A stretch of DNA of 64,000 bases from assembly GCF_019915265.1 (NCBI RefSeq), contig NZ_CP082780.1, positions 3,591,501 through 3,655,500 of the forward strand, in the 5' to 3' direction. The DNA comes from Bacillus aquiflavi. GTDB lineage: Bacteria > Bacillota > Bacilli > Bacillales > Cytobacillaceae. Below the pieces are notes generated by a model. It was given only the letters and a program-made list of their open reading frames with translations. It was not told the origin of the DNA and did no database searches. Positions 1 through 13,346 of the stretch are shown here, in pieces (position 1 is the stretch's first letter; every line of letters begins with the position of its first letter). The position numbers were made by a program, and so were the translations under genes.

Positions 1-1
1 A

Positions 2-757
2 GAACTATTAGAATTAGTAGAAATGGAAATTCGTGATCTTCTTTCAGAATATGACTTCCCTGGAGATGACATTCCTGTCATTAAAGGTTCTGCATTGAAA
101 GCTCTTGAAGGAGAAGCTCAATGGGAAGAAAAAATTCATGAATTAATGGCTGCAGTTGACGAGTATGTACCAACTCCAGAGCGTGATACAGACAAACCTT
201 TCATGATGCCAGTTGAGGACGTATTCTCAATTACTGGACGTGGAACAGTTGCTACTGGACGTGTAGAGCGTGGTCAAGTAAAAGTTGGGGATGTTATCGA
301 AATCGTTGGTTTAACTGAAGAGCCTAAGAGCACAACAGTTACTGGTGTAGAAATGTTCCGTAAACTTCTCGACTATGCAGAAGCTGGTGACAACATTGGT
401 GCTCTTCTTCGCGGTGTTTCTCGTGAAGAAGTACAACGTGGTCAAGTATTAGCTAAACCAGGTTCAATTACACCACATACAGCTTTTAAAGCAGAAGTTT
501 ATGTTTTATCAAAAGATGAGGGTGGCCGTCATACTCCATTCTTCTCAAACTATCGTCCACAATTCTATTTCCGTACTACGGATGTAACTGGAATTGTTAC
601 ACTTCCTGAAGGTGTAGAAATGGTTATGCCTGGCGATAACGTTGAAATGAGCGTTGAACTTATTGCTCCAATTGCGATTGAAGAAGGTACTAAATTCTCA
701 ATTCGTGAGGGTGGCCGTACTGTAGGAGCAGGCGTAGTTGCTACCATCATTAAATAA
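2..757 (+). CDS. tuf: Elongation factor Tu, 5'-truncated by the window edge
   Basis: GTPase that delivers aminoacyl-tRNA to the ribosomal A site. The reading frame is open from base 2, so only about the last 250 residues are present; the N-terminal GTP-binding loops lie outside the window. What is visible is the end of the G domain followed by the two beta-barrel domains, with typical EF-Tu segments such as [13 protein letters not shown] and [12 protein letters not shown], and the ending [16 protein letters not shown] rho-independent terminator follows 10 bases after the stop, so tuf ends the str operon and is separate from the S10 operon downstream. Identification is certain; the start cannot be given. 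Confidence 0.98.
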   Translation, partial: ELLELVEMEIRDLLSEYDFPGDDIPVIKGSALKALEGEAQWEEKIHELMAAVDEYVPTPERDTDKPFMMPVEDVFSITGRGTVATGRVERGQVKVGDVIEIVGLTEEPKSTTVTGVEMFRKLLDYAEAGDNIGALLRGVSREEVQRGQVLAKPGSITPHTAFKAEVYVLSKDEGGRHTPFFSNYRPQFYFRTTDVTGIVTLPEGVEMVMPGDNVEMSVELIAPIAIEEGTKFSIREGGRTVGAGVVATIIK

Positions 758-767
758 CAAGTTTCTT

Positions 768-801
768 AAAACAGACGGATATGTTTATCCGTCTGTTTTT
801 T
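768..801 (+). terminator. Rho-independent terminator of tuf
   Basis: A perfect 10-bp stem (771-780 with 787-796) closes on a 6-nt loop and is followed by a T run. It lies just downstream of the tuf stop. Confidence 0.92.
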
Positions 802-962
802 ATTCAAGAGATCAGTCTTAACAATATGAATCTTCTTTTAGCAAGGCTATGTTAGATAACTTATTGGATCATTTCCTTCTTGATGAGACGCCAAGACGCA
901 ATTTTTACCAGCCTAAAAAATTGAAATAAGTATGATGAGAATAAAATAAGTTAAAGCTGTTA

Positions 963-991
963 TTGAAATGGAAAACATAACTATGTATAAT
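963..991 (+). promoter_or_regulatory. Sigma-A promoter, distal, for the S10 operon
   Basis: TTGAAA (963-968) and TATAAT (986-991) with a 17-bp spacer, 200 bp upstream of rpsJ. It is the first of two tandem promoters in the tuf-rpsJ gap. Confidence 0.75.
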
Positions 992-1031
992 AGGAAAAGT
1001 GTGTAAGACATAAAGAAAGACTATTTTTTTA

Positions 1032-1060
1032 TTGCGATTGCTTTATGTTTTATGTATAAT
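1032..1060 (+). promoter_or_regulatory. Sigma-A promoter, proximal, for the S10 operon
   Basis: TTGCGA (1032-1037) and TATAAT (1055-1060) with a 17-bp spacer. Transcripts starting near 1067 would carry a leader of about 125 nt before rpsJ. Confidence 0.8.
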
Positions 1061-1066
1061 AGACAA

Positions 1067-1500
<434 letters not shown>

Positions 1501-1535
1501 TAATAAACAGTGGAAAATTAGGAGGTGTGACTGAA

Positions 1536-2165
1536 ATGACCAAAGGAATCTTAGGAAGAAAAATCGGTATGACTCAAGTATTCGCGGAGAACGGTGACCT
1601 TATTCCAGTAACAGTTGTAGAGGCTGCTCCAAATGTAGTGCTTCAAAAAAAGACAATTGAAAATGATGGTTACGAAGCTGTTCAATTAGGATTTGAAGAT
1701 AAACGTGAAATACTTTCAAACAAACCTGAAAAAGGTCACGTTGCAAAAGCTAATACTGCTCCTAAGCGCTTCGTTCGAGAAATTAACGGAGTAAACTTAG
1801 AAGAAGTCGAAGTTGGTCAAGAAGTCAAAGTAAATATATTCGCTGAAGGCGATATTGTAGATGTAACAGGAATTAGTAAAGGTAAAGGCTTCCAAGGTGC
1901 AATCAAACGCCACGGACAATCTCGCGGACCAATGTCACACGGTTCACGCTACCATCGTGGTCCTGGTTCAATGGGAGCAGTTGATCCAGCCCGTGTATTT
2001 AAATCAAAAGCATTACCTGGCCGTATGGGTGGAGAACAAGTGACTGTTCAAAACTTACAAATTGTAAAAGTAGACACTGAACGCAACTTATTGCTTATCA
2101 AAGGAAACGTTCCTGGTTCTAAAAAGGCAATGCTTAAAATACAAAGTTCAGTTAAAGGGAAGTAA
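1536..2165 (+). CDS. rplC: 50S ribosomal protein L3
   Basis: Early assembly protein that binds the 3' part of 23S rRNA near the peptidyl-transferase centre. The start chosen is ATG 1536 ([14 protein letters not shown], 209 aa, the usual Bacillus length). An in-frame GTG at 1527 would add three residues but leaves only two bases after the TAGGAGG Shine-Dalgarno, so it is not used. The central basic loop [21 protein letters not shown]-like segment (about residues 120-145) is present. The gap to rpsJ is 35 bp. Confidence 0.99.
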   Translation: MTKGILGRKIGMTQVFAENGDLIPVTVVEAAPNVVLQKKTIENDGYEAVQLGFEDKREILSNKPEKGHVAKANTAPKRFVREINGVNLEEVEVGQEVKVNIFAEGDIVDVTGISKGKGFQGAIKRHGQSRGPMSHGSRYHRGPGSMGAVDPARVFKSKALPGRMGGEQVTVQNLQIVKVDTERNLLLIKGNVPGSKKAMLKIQSSVKGK

Positions 2166-2191
2166 CTTTATAGGAAAGGAGGAACATAAGT

Positions 2192-2815
2192 ATGCCAAAA
2201 GTAGCATTATACAGCCAAGACGGATCACAAGTCGGAGAAATCGAACTAAATGAATCCGTATTCGGTATTGAACCTAATAAGCACGTGTTATTCGAAGCTA
2301 TTATTATGCAAAGAGCTTCTTTACGTCAAGGAACTCATAAAACAAAAAATCGTTCTGAAGTACGCGGCGGTGGCCGTAAACCATGGCGTCAAAAAGGAAC
2401 AGGTCGGGCACGCCAAGGATCGATCCGCTCTCCGCAATGGCGTGGCGGTGGAACAGTATTTGGTCCGATCCCACGAAGCTACAGCTACAAAATGCCAAAG
2501 AAAGTACGTCGTTTGGCAATTAAATCTGCCCTTTCAACTAAAGTAGTTGAAAACAATATTTTAGTATTAGAAAACTTAGTTTTTGAAGCACCAAAAACAA
2601 AAGACTTTGCAAAAACTTTAAAAGCTTTATCAGTAGACTCAAAAGCACTTATTGTTACAGCTGACCTAGATGAAAACGTAGCATTATCTGCTCGTAACAT
2701 CCCTGGAGTTACAGTTGTTACAGCGAATGGAATTAATATTTTAGATGTTGTAAATCATGATAAGTTGATTATGACAAAAGCAGCAGTTGAAAAAGTAGAG
2801 GAGGTGCTTGCATAA
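2192..2815 (+). CDS. rplD: 50S ribosomal protein L4
   Basis: Binds domain I of 23S rRNA; its long basic loop lines the nascent-peptide exit tunnel and is a site of macrolide-resistance changes. That loop is visible around residues 45-90 ([19 protein letters not shown]). The length is 207 aa. The stop TAA shares one base with the rplW start (TAATG at 2813-2817), indicating translational coupling. No autoregulatory leader of the E. coli L4 type can be recognised upstream of rpsJ. Confidence 0.99.
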   Translation: MPKVALYSQDGSQVGEIELNESVFGIEPNKHVLFEAIIMQRASLRQGTHKTKNRSEVRGGGRKPWRQKGTGRARQGSIRSPQWRGGGTVFGPIPRSYSYKMPKKVRRLAIKSALSTKVVENNILVLENLVFEAPKTKDFAKTLKALSVDSKALIVTADLDENVALSARNIPGVTVVTANGINILDVVNHDKLIMTKAAVEKVEEVLA

Positions 2816-3099
2816 TGGATGCACGTGATATCATTAAGCGCCCCGTTATTACAGAACGTTCTTCAGATTTAATGGCTGACAAAAAGTATACGTTCGAAGT
2901 AGATGTAAGAGCAAATAAAACTCAAGTAAAAGATGCGATTGAAAAGATCTTTAATGTAAAAGTTGAAAAGGTTAACATCATGAACTACAAAGGTAAATTC
3001 AAGCGTATGGGACGTTTTACTGGATACACAAACAAACGTCGTAAAGCAATTGTTAAGTTGACACAAGACAGCAAAGAAATCGAGTTTTTTGAAGTTTAA
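2815..3099 (+). CDS. rplW: 50S ribosomal protein L23
   Basis: Sits at the mouth of the exit tunnel and forms the docking site for trigger factor and SRP. It has 94 residues with the family start [16 protein letters not shown] and the tunnel-side segment [20 protein letters not shown]. It overlaps the rplD stop by one base; its own Shine-Dalgarno (GAGGAGGTG) lies within the rplD coding end. Confidence 0.99.
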   Translation: MDARDIIKRPVITERSSDLMADKKYTFEVDVRANKTQVKDAIEKIFNVKVEKVNIMNYKGKFKRMGRFTGYTNKRRKAIVKLTQDSKEIEFFEV

Positions 3100-3125
3100 T
3101 TATTTAGAAGAGGAGGGAAATCAAC

Positions 3126-3956
3126 ATGGCGATTAAAAAGTACAGACCTACCTCAAATGGTCGTCGCGGAATGACAGTTTCAGATTTTGCGGAAGTTACT
3201 ACTGATAAACCAGAAAAATCTCTACTGGAGCCTCTTAAAAGAAAGGGCGGCCGTAATAACCAAGGTAAGTTAACTGTTCGTCATCACGGGGGCGGTCATA
3301 AGCGTCAATACCGTTTAATCGATTTTAAACGTGATAAAGATGGCATTCCAGGACGCGTTGCTACGATTGAGTATGATCCGAACCGCTCTGCAAATATTGC
3401 ACTAATTAACTATGTAGATGGAGAGAAGCGTTACATCCTTGCTCCAAAAAATTTAAAAGTAGGAATGGAAGTAATGTCAGGTCCAGATGCTGACATTAAA
3501 TTAGGAAATGCACTTCCATTAATGAATATTCCAGTTGGTACAGTAGTCCATAATATTGAACTAAAGCCTGGAAAAGGCGGACAATTAGTTCGTTCTGCAG
3601 GAACTTCAGCACAAGTTCTTGGTAAAGAAGGAAAATATGTTTTAGTACGTTTATCATCAGGTGAAGTTCGTATGATTCTTGCTACATGCCGTGCATCAGT
3701 TGGGCAAGTAGGAAACGAGCAACATGAACTAATTAATACTGGTAAGGCTGGCCGTTCACGTTGGTTAGGTAAGCGCCCTACAGTTCGTGGTTCTGTCATG
3801 AACCCTAATGATCACCCACATGGTGGTGGTGAGGGACGTGCACCAATCGGACGCAAGTCTCCAATGACTCCATGGGGTAAACCAACACTTGGATATAAAA
3901 CCCGTAAGAAAACAAACAAATCTGATAAGTTCATTGTACGTCGTCGTAAAAAATAA
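3126..3956 (+). CDS. rplB: 50S ribosomal protein L2
   Basis: Highly conserved protein needed for subunit joining and peptidyl-transferase activity. The 276-residue product has the N-terminal [15 protein letters not shown], the central SH3/OB core and the C-terminal signature [17 protein letters not shown], which includes the conserved histidine. An AGAGGAGGGAA Shine-Dalgarno precedes the ATG. A 60-bp gap to rpsS contains a 9-bp hairpin (see 3967-3991). Confidence 0.99.
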   Translation: MAIKKYRPTSNGRRGMTVSDFAEVTTDKPEKSLLEPLKRKGGRNNQGKLTVRHHGGGHKRQYRLIDFKRDKDGIPGRVATIEYDPNRSANIALINYVDGEKRYILAPKNLKVGMEVMSGPDADIKLGNALPLMNIPVGTVVHNIELKPGKGGQLVRSAGTSAQVLGKEGKYVLVRLSSGEVRMILATCRASVGQVGNEQHELINTGKAGRSRWLGKRPTVRGSVMNPNDHPHGGGEGRAPIGRKSPMTPWGKPTLGYKTRKKTNKSDKFIVRRRKK

Positions 3957-3966
3957 CGGGATTGGA

Positions 3967-3991
3967 CTACGGTTCAATGAAAGAACCGTAG
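3967..3991 (+). other. Intercistronic hairpin between rplB and rpsS
   Basis: Nine-base perfect inverted repeat CTACGGTTC (3967-3975) and GAACCGTAG (983-991 of the same block) with a 7-nt loop and no T run. It is therefore not a terminator; an RNA-processing or mRNA-stability element is more likely. Confidence 0.6.
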
Positions 3992-4016
3992 AGCAATCAC
4001 GAAGGGAGGTTCAATT

Positions 4017-4295
4017 ATGGGTCGCAGCTTGAAAAAAGGACCTTTTGTGGATGAGCATTTAATGAAAAAGATCGAGAATTTAAATGAAACTGACAAAAAG
4101 CAAGTGATTAAAACTTGGTCGCGTCGTTCAACGATCTTCCCGCAATTTATTGGGCACACAGTTGCTGTTTATGATGGTCGCAAACATGTTCCGGTTTATA
4201 TCACTGAAGATATGGTTGGCCACAAGCTTGGAGAGTTTGCTCCAACACGCACTTACAGAAGCCATGCCGGTGATGATAAGAAAACAAGACGTTAA
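4017..4295 (+). CDS. rpsS: 30S ribosomal protein S19
   Basis: Head protein of the 30S subunit that forms a complex with S13 and contacts A-site tRNA and the inter-subunit bridge. It has 92 residues with start [14 protein letters not shown] and the conserved [16 protein letters not shown] segment. A GAAGGGAGG Shine-Dalgarno precedes the ATG. It is followed after 18 bp by rplV. Confidence 0.99.
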   Translation: MGRSLKKGPFVDEHLMKKIENLNETDKKQVIKTWSRRSTIFPQFIGHTVAVYDGRKHVPVYITEDMVGHKLGEFAPTRTYRSHAGDDKKTRR

Positions 4296-4313
4296 TGAGA
4301 GGAGGGCATTTAG

Positions 4314-4655
4314 ATGCAAGCTAAAGCTGTTGCAAGAACAGTTCGTATTGCTCCTCGTAAAGCTCGTTTAGTTGTAGATTTAATTCGAGGAAAGCAAGTA
4401 GGCGAAGCGGTATTTATTTTACGCAGTACACAAAAAGCTGCTTCACCAATCGTAGAGAAAGTTTTAAATTCTGCTGTAGCAAACGCAGAACACAACTACG
4501 AAATGGACGTAAACAACCTTGTTGTAACTGAGGCCTACGTAAATGAAGGTCCGACATTAAAACGTTTCCGTCCGCGTGCTATGGGCCGTGCGAGCCAAAT
4601 TAACAAACGAACTAGCCACATTACAGTTGTGGTATCAGAGAAGAAGGAGGGATAA
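4314..4655 (+). CDS. rplV: 50S ribosomal protein L22
   Basis: Contacts all 23S domains; its beta-hairpin reaches into the exit tunnel. It has 113 residues, with [15 protein letters not shown] near the N-terminus and the tunnel hairpin around [15 protein letters not shown] (about residues 80-95). Only 3 bp separate its stop from the GTG of rpsC, and the rpsC Shine-Dalgarno lies in the rplV end. Confidence 0.99.
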   Translation: MQAKAVARTVRIAPRKARLVVDLIRGKQVGEAVFILRSTQKAASPIVEKVLNSAVANAEHNYEMDVNNLVVTEAYVNEGPTLKRFRPRAMGRASQINKRTSHITVVVSEKKEG

Positions 4656-4658
4656 TCA

Positions 4659-6219
<1,561 letters not shown>

Positions 6220-6223
6220 TTGA

Positions 6224-6634
<411 letters not shown>

Positions 6635-6673
6635 ATCTTAAATTTTGATATGGCCTTTAAGGAGGTGCGCAAG

Positions 6674-6985
6674 ATGCATGTTAAAAAAGGTGATAAAGTA
6701 ATGGTCATCTCTGGTAAGGATAAAGGCAAAACAGGGATCATCTTATCAGCTTTTCCTAAAAATAACCGAGTATTGGTAGAAGGCGTTAACATTGTAAAAA
6801 AACATTCAAAGCCTTCGCAAGCGAATCCTCAAGGTGGTATTATAAACCATGAGGCGCCTGTTCATGTATCAAACGTTATGCCAATCGACCCTAAAACTGG
6901 TAAACCTACTCGTGTAGGATATAAAGAAGTCGATGGCAAAAAAGTACGTGTAGCGAAAAAATCCGGTGAAGTTTTAGATAAATAG
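6674..6985 (+). CDS. rplX: 50S ribosomal protein L24
   Basis: Assembly initiator binding the 5' end of 23S rRNA; it has a KOW motif ([18 protein letters not shown], residues 3-20). The start is ATG 6674 (103 aa, normal for Bacillus). The upstream ATG at 6650 precedes the AAGGAGGTG Shine-Dalgarno and is rejected. Confidence 0.99.
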   Translation: MHVKKGDKVMVISGKDKGKTGIILSAFPKNNRVLVEGVNIVKKHSKPSQANPQGGIINHEAPVHVSNVMPIDPKTGKPTRVGYKEVDGKKVRVAKKSGEVLDK

Positions 6986-7011
6986 TTTTTTAAAGAAGGG
7001 AGGTATCCGAA

Positions 7012-7551
7012 ATGAACCGCATGAAAGAAAAGTTCAAAAAAGAAATTACACCTGCTCTAATGAGCAAGTTTAACTATAAATCAGTAATGGAAGTACCTAG
7101 TATCGATAAAATCGTCATCAATATGGGTGTTGGTGATGCTGTTCAAAATGCAAAAGCGTTGGATAAAGCGGTTGAAGAGCTTTCCTTAATTTCAGGTCAA
7201 AAGCCTGTTGTAACGAAAGCGAAAAACTCAATTGCAGGTTTCCGACTGCGCGAAGGAATGCCAATTGGGGCGAAAGTTACACTTCGTGGAGAGCGCATGT
7301 ATGAGTTTTTTGACAAATTAATTTCAGTATCCCTTCCACGTGTTCGCGACTTTCGCGGAGTATCGAAAAAATCTTTTGATGGACGCGGTAACTACACTTT
7401 AGGGATTAAAGAACAATTAATATTTCCTGAGATTGATTATGATAAAGTAACAAAAGTGCGTGGCATGGATATTGTTATTGTTACCACAGCAAAAACTGAT
7501 GAAGAAGCTCGTGAACTTTTAACTCAATTCGGAATGCCATTCCAAAAGTAA
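7012..7551 (+). CDS. rplE: 50S ribosomal protein L5
   Basis: Binds 5S rRNA with L18 and contacts P-site tRNA and S13 of the small subunit. It has 179 residues including [18 protein letters not shown] and the conserved [18 protein letters not shown] loop. The Shine-Dalgarno is GAAGGGAGG. The spacing to rplX is 26 bp. Confidence 0.99.
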   Translation: MNRMKEKFKKEITPALMSKFNYKSVMEVPSIDKIVINMGVGDAVQNAKALDKAVEELSLISGQKPVVTKAKNSIAGFRLREGMPIGAKVTLRGERMYEFFDKLISVSLPRVRDFRGVSKKSFDGRGNYTLGIKEQLIFPEIDYDKVTKVRGMDIVIVTTAKTDEEARELLTQFGMPFQK

Positions 7552-7558
7552 TCTCTAA

Positions 7559-7762
<204 letters not shown>

Positions 7763-7792
7763 ACCTGTGAATCTGGGAAGGAGGTAAATTAA

Positions 7793-8191
7793 ATGGTCAT
7801 GACAGATCCAATTGCAGATATGCTTACACGTATTCGTAATGCGAACATGGTTCGTCACGAAAAATTAGAGGTTCCAGCCTCTAACGTGAAAAAGGAAGTC
7901 GCTGAAATTTTAAAGCGTGAAGGTTTTATTCGTGACGTTGAATACATCGAGGATAACAAACAAGGAATTATCCGCATTTTCTTAAAATACGGTCCGAACA
8001 ATGAGCGTGTGATAACAGGTCTTAAACGCATCAGCAAACCAGGTTTGCGTGTTTATGCGAAGGCAAATGAAGTTCCACGTGTTCTAAATGGTTTAGGGAT
8101 TGCAATCGTTTCGACTTCACAAGGCGTTTTTAGCGACAAAGAAGCTCGTTCAAAACAAGTTGGTGGAGAAGTTTTAGCATACGTTTGGTAA
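7793..8191 (+). CDS. rpsH: 30S ribosomal protein S8
   Basis: Primary binder of the 16S central domain; in E. coli it is the translational repressor of the spc operon, and no equivalent target structure was recognised here. It has 132 residues ([17 protein letters not shown] to GGEVLAYVW). The Shine-Dalgarno is GAAGGAGG. Confidence 0.99.
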   Translation: MVMTDPIADMLTRIRNANMVRHEKLEVPASNVKKEVAEILKREGFIRDVEYIEDNKQGIIRIFLKYGPNNERVITGLKRISKPGLRVYAKANEVPRVLNGLGIAIVSTSQGVFSDKEARSKQVGGEVLAYVW

Positions 8192-8223
8192 TCTTATGTT
8201 TTTAACGAATGGAGGTGCAGTAA

Positions 8224-8760
8224 ATGTCACGTATAGGTAAAAAGCCAATTGAAATTCCGTCTGGAGTAACTGTTACAATGGATGATAATGTTGTTACAGT
8301 AAAAGGATCAAAAGGAGAATTAACATATTCCTTTAATCCTGAAATGGAAATAAAAATAGAAGAGAATCACATTTTAGTGTCTCGTCCGTCAGATGCTAAA
8401 CAACACCGTGCATTGCATGGAACGACACGTTCAGTGCTTGCAAACATGGTTGAAGGAGTATCAAAAGGTTTCGAAAAGACTCTTGAATTAATCGGGGTTG
8501 GTTATCGTGCTCAAAAGCAAGGTAAGAAACTAGTATTAAATATCGGATACTCGCATCCAGTTGAATTTGATCCTGAAGACGGAATTGAAATAGATGTTCC
8601 TGTCAATACAAAAGTAATTGTTAAAGGTATTAATAAAGAACGTGTTGGTGAATTAGCAGCTAACATTCGCGCTGTTCGTCCGCCTGAGCCATATAAAGGC
8701 AAAGGAATTCGTTATGAAGGCGAATATGTACGCCGTAAAGAAGGGAAAACAGGTAAGTAA
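8224..8760 (+). CDS. rplF: 50S ribosomal protein L6
   Basis: Two-domain protein near the sarcin-ricin loop and the factor-binding site. It has 178 residues, start [16 protein letters not shown], and the C-terminal signature [20 protein letters not shown]. It lies 32 bp after rpsH with a TGGAGGTG Shine-Dalgarno. Confidence 0.99.
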   Translation: MSRIGKKPIEIPSGVTVTMDDNVVTVKGSKGELTYSFNPEMEIKIEENHILVSRPSDAKQHRALHGTTRSVLANMVEGVSKGFEKTLELIGVGYRAQKQGKKLVLNIGYSHPVEFDPEDGIEIDVPVNTKVIVKGINKERVGELAANIRAVRPPEPYKGKGIRYEGEYVRRKEGKTGK

Positions 8761-8793
8761 TGCCGCCTAGGTAAAAGGAAAGGAGTGACGTAA

Positions 8794-9156
8794 ATGATCA
8801 CAAAGCTTGACAAAAACGTCGTTCGCAAAAAAAGACACGCTCGTGTTCGTTCAAAGTTAAGCGGCACTGAAGCTCGTCCGCGTTTAAATGTGTTCCGTTC
8901 AAACAAACACATTTATGCCCAGCTTATAGACGATGCGAGCGGAGTTACTCTTGTAAGTGCTTCTACTTTAGACAAAGAAGTTAGTCTTGAAGCTACAGGT
9001 AATATCGAGGCTGCTGCAAAGGTCGGAGAATTAGTTGCAAAGCGTGCTGTAGAGAAAGGCTATAATTCAGTTGTTTTTGATCGTGGAGGCTATCTTTATC
9101 ACGGAAGAGTAAAGTCACTAGCAGAAGCTGCTCGTGAAAACGGCTTACAATTTTAA
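8794..9156 (+). CDS. rplR: 50S ribosomal protein L18
   Basis: Carries 5S rRNA into the central protuberance with L5. It has 120 residues with the basic N-terminus ([19 protein letters not shown]) and the [23 protein letters not shown] signature. The AAAGGAGTG Shine-Dalgarno lies 9 nt before the ATG. Confidence 0.99.
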   Translation: MITKLDKNVVRKKRHARVRSKLSGTEARPRLNVFRSNKHIYAQLIDDASGVTLVSASTLDKEVSLEATGNIEAAAKVGELVAKRAVEKGYNSVVFDRGGYLYHGRVKSLAEAARENGLQF

Positions 9157-9180
9157 TAGACAAAGGAGGGAAATTAAAAG

Positions 9181-9681
9181 ATGCGTCGAATTGACCCAAG
9201 TAAACTTGAACTTGAAGAACGTGTAGTAACAGTTAACCGTGTTGCGAAGGTTGTGAAAGGTGGTCGTCGCTTTCGTTTTTCTGCTCTAGTTGTTGTTGGA
9301 GATAAAAATGGTTACGTTGGTTTCGGTACAGGTAAAGCACAAGAGGTACCTGATGCTATTCGTAAAGCGATTGAGGATGCTAAGAAAAACTTAATCCATG
9401 TACCTATTGTAGGTACATCAATTCCACACGAAGTAATTGGACATTTCAGTGCAGGAGAAGTTCTTTTAAAACCAGCTGCTGAAGGTACAGGAGTTATCGC
9501 TGGTGGACCAGTTCGTGCGGTTCTCGAACTTGCTGGTATCGGAGATATTCTTTCTAAATCTTTAGGCTCTAGTACACCAATCAACATGGTTAGTGCTACA
9601 GTTGATGGTTTAAAACAATTAAAGCGTGCAGAGGAAGTAGCAAAGTTACGTGGAAAATCAGTGGAAGAACTGTTAGGATAA
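9181..9681 (+). CDS. rpsE: 30S ribosomal protein S5
   Basis: Sits at the mRNA entrance with S3 and S4 and affects accuracy and spectinomycin sensitivity. It has 166 residues: an N-terminal double-stranded-RNA-binding-like domain ([18 protein letters not shown], with the spectinomycin loop following) and a C-terminal S5 domain with [15 protein letters not shown]. The AAAGGAGGG Shine-Dalgarno is strong. Confidence 0.99.
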   Translation: MRRIDPSKLELEERVVTVNRVAKVVKGGRRFRFSALVVVGDKNGYVGFGTGKAQEVPDAIRKAIEDAKKNLIHVPIVGTSIPHEVIGHFSAGEVLLKPAAEGTGVIAGGPVRAVLELAGIGDILSKSLGSSTPINMVSATVDGLKQLKRAEEVAKLRGKSVEELLG

Positions 9682-9694
9682 GGAGGGAAATAAA

Positions 9695-9877
9695 ATGGCA
9701 AATAAATTAGTAATTACCCTCACTAGAAGTGTTATTGGTCGTTCAAAAGATCAATGCGAAACAGTTAAGGCTCTAGGCTTGCGCAAATTAAATCAAACAG
9801 TTGAGCATCAAGATAATCCAGCCATTCGCGGAATGATCAATAAAGTTGCTCACCTTGTTACGGTTAAAGAACAATAA
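9695..9877 (+). CDS. rpmD: 50S ribosomal protein L30
   Basis: Small 60-residue protein of the large subunit ([19 protein letters not shown], then [21 protein letters not shown]), present in most Bacillus clusters between rpsE and rplO as here. The gap to rpsE is 13 bp, with the GGAGGG Shine-Dalgarno starting right after the rpsE stop. Confidence 0.98.
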   Translation: MANKLVITLTRSVIGRSKDQCETVKALGLRKLNQTVEHQDNPAIRGMINKVAHLVTVKEQ

Positions 9878-9908
9878 ATTAATTTTTCGTTCATAAGGAG
9901 GTGCCCAA

Positions 9909-10349
9909 ATGAAACTTCATGAATTAAAACATGCTGAAGGTTCTCGTAAAGAGCGTAAACGTGTAGGACGCGGTCCTGGTTCTGGTCATGGCAAGACTTC
10001 TACCAGAGGTCAAAAAGGTCAAAACTCTCGTTCTGGAGGTGGAGTGCGTCCAGGTTTCGAAGGTGGTCAAACTCCGCTTTTTCAACGCTTGCCAAAACGC
10101 GGTTTTACGAATATTAATCGTAAAGAGTATGCAATCGTAAACCTTGAAACTTTAAATCGCTTCGAAGACGGGACAGAAGTAACTCCTGAGCTTTTAATTG
10201 AGACTGGTATTGTTAGCAAGGAGAAAAGTGGAGTGAAAATCCTTGCTAAAGGAAATGTTGAGAAAAAGCTTACAGTTAAAGCACATAAATTCTCCTCTAC
10301 TGCGAAGGAAGCGATTGAAGCTGCCGGCGGTAAAACTGAGGTGATTTAA
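9909..10349 (+). CDS. rplO: 50S ribosomal protein L15
   Basis: Late assembly protein with a long basic, glycine-rich N-terminal extension that penetrates 23S rRNA ([19 protein letters not shown], residues 17-36). It has 146 residues. Its TAA stop shares its last base with the secY ATG (10349), so secY translation is coupled to L15. Confidence 0.99.
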   Translation: MKLHELKHAEGSRKERKRVGRGPGSGHGKTSTRGQKGQNSRSGGGVRPGFEGGQTPLFQRLPKRGFTNINRKEYAIVNLETLNRFEDGTEVTPELLIETGIVSKEKSGVKILAKGNVEKKLTVKAHKFSSTAKEAIEAAGGKTEVI

Positions 10350-11644
10350 TGCTTCGAACAATCTCCAATTTTATGCGCGTGGGTGATATAAGAAAAAAAA
10401 TCATATTCACCCTTTTAATGTTGATTGTATTTCGTATCGGTGCTTTTATTCCTGTACCCCATGTAAATGCCGATTTGTTAAAAGCAGAAGACCAAATGAA
10501 CGTTTTCGGTATTCTTAACACATTCGGCGGCGGTGCATTGTTTAACTTTTCTATTTTAGCAATGGGGATTATGCCTTACATTACAGCTTCGATTATCATT
10601 CAGTTGTTACAAATGGACGTAGTCCCTAAATTTACGGAGTGGTCAAAACAAGGTGAAGTAGGGCGCCGTAAGTTAGCTCAGTTTACTCGATATTTTACAA
10701 TTGTACTTGGATTTATCCAAGCTTTGGGAATGTCATATGGCTTTAACACTATGGCACAGGGCAGACTTATCGAAGATCCTGGTATAACAACTTATTTGTT
10801 AATTGCAATAGTATTAACTGCTGGTACGGCCTTTTTAATGTGGCTTGGTGAAAAAATCACAGCAAAAGGTGTAGGTAATGGAATATCGATTATTATCTTT
10901 GCAGGAATCGTTGCAGGTATTCCTTCTACAATCAACCAAATTTATGCTCAACAATTTGAGAATGCTGGGGAAGAACTATTTTTACGAATAGTTACCGTTG
11001 TATTAATTGTTCTTGCTGTTATCGCTTTAATTGTTGCTGTTATTTTTATTCAACAAGCATTACGAAAAATTCCGATTCAATATGCGAAACGGCAAGCTGT
11101 TGGGAAAAATACAATCGGTAGTCAAGCAACGCATTTACCATTAAAAGTGAATGCGGCTGGGGTTATTCCTGTCATCTTTGCGATGTCCTTTATTATAACA
11201 CCGCCAACAATTGCATCTTTTTTTGGTACAAATGATGTAACCCTTTGGATTCAACGTAATTTTGACTATTCAAAACCTATTGGGATGATCATTTATATTG
11301 CTTTAATTATTGCTTTTACGTATTTCTATGCATTTGTCCAAGTAAATCCTGAACAAATGTCTGATAATTTAAAGAAGCAAGGCGGGTATATTCCGGGGAT
11401 TAGACCGGGGAAAAACACGCAAGAATACTTGACTAAAGTGTTATATCGTCTCACTTTTGTCGGATCAATCTTCTTGGCAGTCATTTCCGTCCTCCCAGTA
11501 TTTTTCATCAAGTTTGCAGGACTGCCATCGTCAGCCCAAATCGGTGGAACGAGCTTGCTCATCGTTGTTGGAGTTGCTCTTGAAACGATGAAACAGCTTG
11601 AATCACAGCTTGTCAAACGTCATTATAAAGGCTTTATAAAGTGA
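10349..11644 (+). CDS. secY: Preprotein translocase channel subunit SecY
   Basis: Central pore of the SecYEG translocon in the cytoplasmic membrane; works with SecA, SecE and SecG in protein export and with FtsY/SRP in membrane insertion. It has 431 residues with about ten hydrophobic segments. The second-helix region contains GGGALFNFSILAMGIMPYITAS and the cytoplasmic loop RKIPIQYAKRQAVG is conserved. Its stop is followed by 86 bp before adk containing an AGAAAACT/AGTTTTCT inverted repeat (11649-11692 region) without a T run. Confidence 0.99.
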   Translation: MLRTISNFMRVGDIRKKIIFTLLMLIVFRIGAFIPVPHVNADLLKAEDQMNVFGILNTFGGGALFNFSILAMGIMPYITASIIIQLLQMDVVPKFTEWSKQGEVGRRKLAQFTRYFTIVLGFIQALGMSYGFNTMAQGRLIEDPGITTYLLIAIVLTAGTAFLMWLGEKITAKGVGNGISIIIFAGIVAGIPSTINQIYAQQFENAGEELFLRIVTVVLIVLAVIALIVAVIFIQQALRKIPIQYAKRQAVGKNTIGSQATHLPLKVNAAGVIPVIFAMSFIITPPTIASFFGTNDVTLWIQRNFDYSKPIGMIIYIALIIAFTYFYAFVQVNPEQMSDNLKKQGGYIPGIRPGKNTQEYLTKVLYRLTFVGSIFLAVISVLPVFFIKFAGLPSSAQIGGTSLLIVVGVALETMKQLESQLVKRHYKGFIK

Positions 11645-11712
11645 GTAAAGAGAAAACTTCGGCTGAAGCATATAAGCTTCTGCCTAGTTTTCTAACTAAA
11701 TCAATCTACTAG

Positions 11713-12380
<668 letters not shown>

Positions 12381-12381
<1 letters not shown>

Positions 12382-13127
12382 TGATCATATGCAAAACGCC
12401 TCGTGAAATTGAGGTTATGCGCAAAGCTGGGCGTATTGTCGCCTTAACACACAAGGAGTTACAGAAGCATATCGTTCCAGGCATGACGACAAAGGAACTA
12501 GATGTCATTGCCGAAAATTTTATTCGCAAGCATGATGCAACTCCTTCATTCAAAGGATATAATGGTTTTCGTGGCAGTATTTGTACTTCGGTTAACAATG
12601 AACTTGTGCACGGTATACCAAGTGATCGTGTTTTAGAAGAAGGCGACATTATTAGTATTGACATCGGTGCTAAGTATAACGGCTATCACGGTGATTCTGC
12701 ATGGACATATCCTGTTGGAAAAATTGATTCAGATACCGAATATTTATTAGAGGTAACTGAAGTGTCGCTTTACAAAGGCCTGGAAGAAGCAAAACCGGGT
12801 GCACGTCTATCGAACATCTCCCATGCGATTCAAATGTGTGTGGAAGCTAACGGCTTTTCCATAGTACGCGAGTATGTCGGGCACGGAATAGGTCAAGACT
12901 TACATGAGGATCCGCAAATCCCGCATTATGGTCCGCCTAATAAAGGTCCGCAGCTAAAGCCGGGAATGGTACTGGCAATTGAACCGATGGTGAATGCAGG
13001 GAGTCGATATGTCAATACGTTAGCTGATCATTGGACAGTTGTAACGATTGACGGAAAAATGTGTGCTCATTACGAGCATACTGTTGCTATCACTGAAACA
13101 GGTTACGAAATTTTAACGAAAGCCTAA
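12381..13127 (+). CDS. map: Methionine aminopeptidase, type I
   Basis: Removes the initiator methionine from nascent proteins. It has 248 residues of the pita-bread fold. The metal ligands are visible as D94 (SIDIG), D105 (HGDSA), H168 (VGHGIG) and the glutamates of AIEPMVNAG and HYEHTVAI; H77 also matches the family. There is no N-terminal extension, as in other Bacillus type I enzymes. It overlaps adk by one base. A short GTCCCT/AGGGAC hairpin lies 34 bp after its stop. Confidence 0.98.
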
Positions 13128-13220
13128 ATGTAAGTGATTGATTGAATCGATTCTGCTTCGTGTCCCTAACGATTTGGTCTTTAGATAAGGGACGGGATTT
13201 TAGTTATGTTCGTATTGTGG

Positions 13221-13226
13221 TAAAAT
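13221..13226 (+). promoter_or_regulatory. Possible extended -10 promoter upstream of infA
   Basis: TAAAAT preceded by TGG (extended -10, TGn) lies 150 bp before infA, in a gap left by a decayed gene. No good -35 is visible. It could give infA and the downstream alpha-operon genes their own transcription start. Confidence 0.35.
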
Positions 13227-13244
13227 GGGTTGATGCACGAATGA

Positions 13245-13346
13245 TTAGACTATTGATCCCCAGAAGTTCAGAACAGTTTTAGTGAATCTAGTCGTGTAAC
13301 AAACGGAAAGCTACGCTTTGCATTTGCAAAGGGCATGAAAGATTAA
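13245..13346 (+). pseudogene. Remnant of the small KOW-domain protein gene (ybzG-like)
   Basis: In frame 13245-13346 the sequence reads LDY, a TGA stop, then SPEVQNS and a tail containing RVTNGKLRFA and ending in stop TAA. This matches my recollection of the C-terminus of the small KOW-domain RNA-binding protein usually encoded between map and infA in Bacillus. The N-terminal two thirds cannot be recognised upstream, there is an internal TGA, and no start codon or Shine-Dalgarno serves it. The 246-bp map-infA gap is about the size expected for a decayed copy. The family match is from memory and needs an alignment. Confidence 0.65.

Noticed and set aside
3431-3799. Long minus-strand open frame inside rplB (122 codons)
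   Set aside because: Antisense shadow of a highly conserved ribosomal gene; no ribosome-binding site or family features.
9312-9701. 129-codon minus-strand open frame inside rpsE
   Set aside because: Shadow of rpsE with a composition typical of antisense frames.
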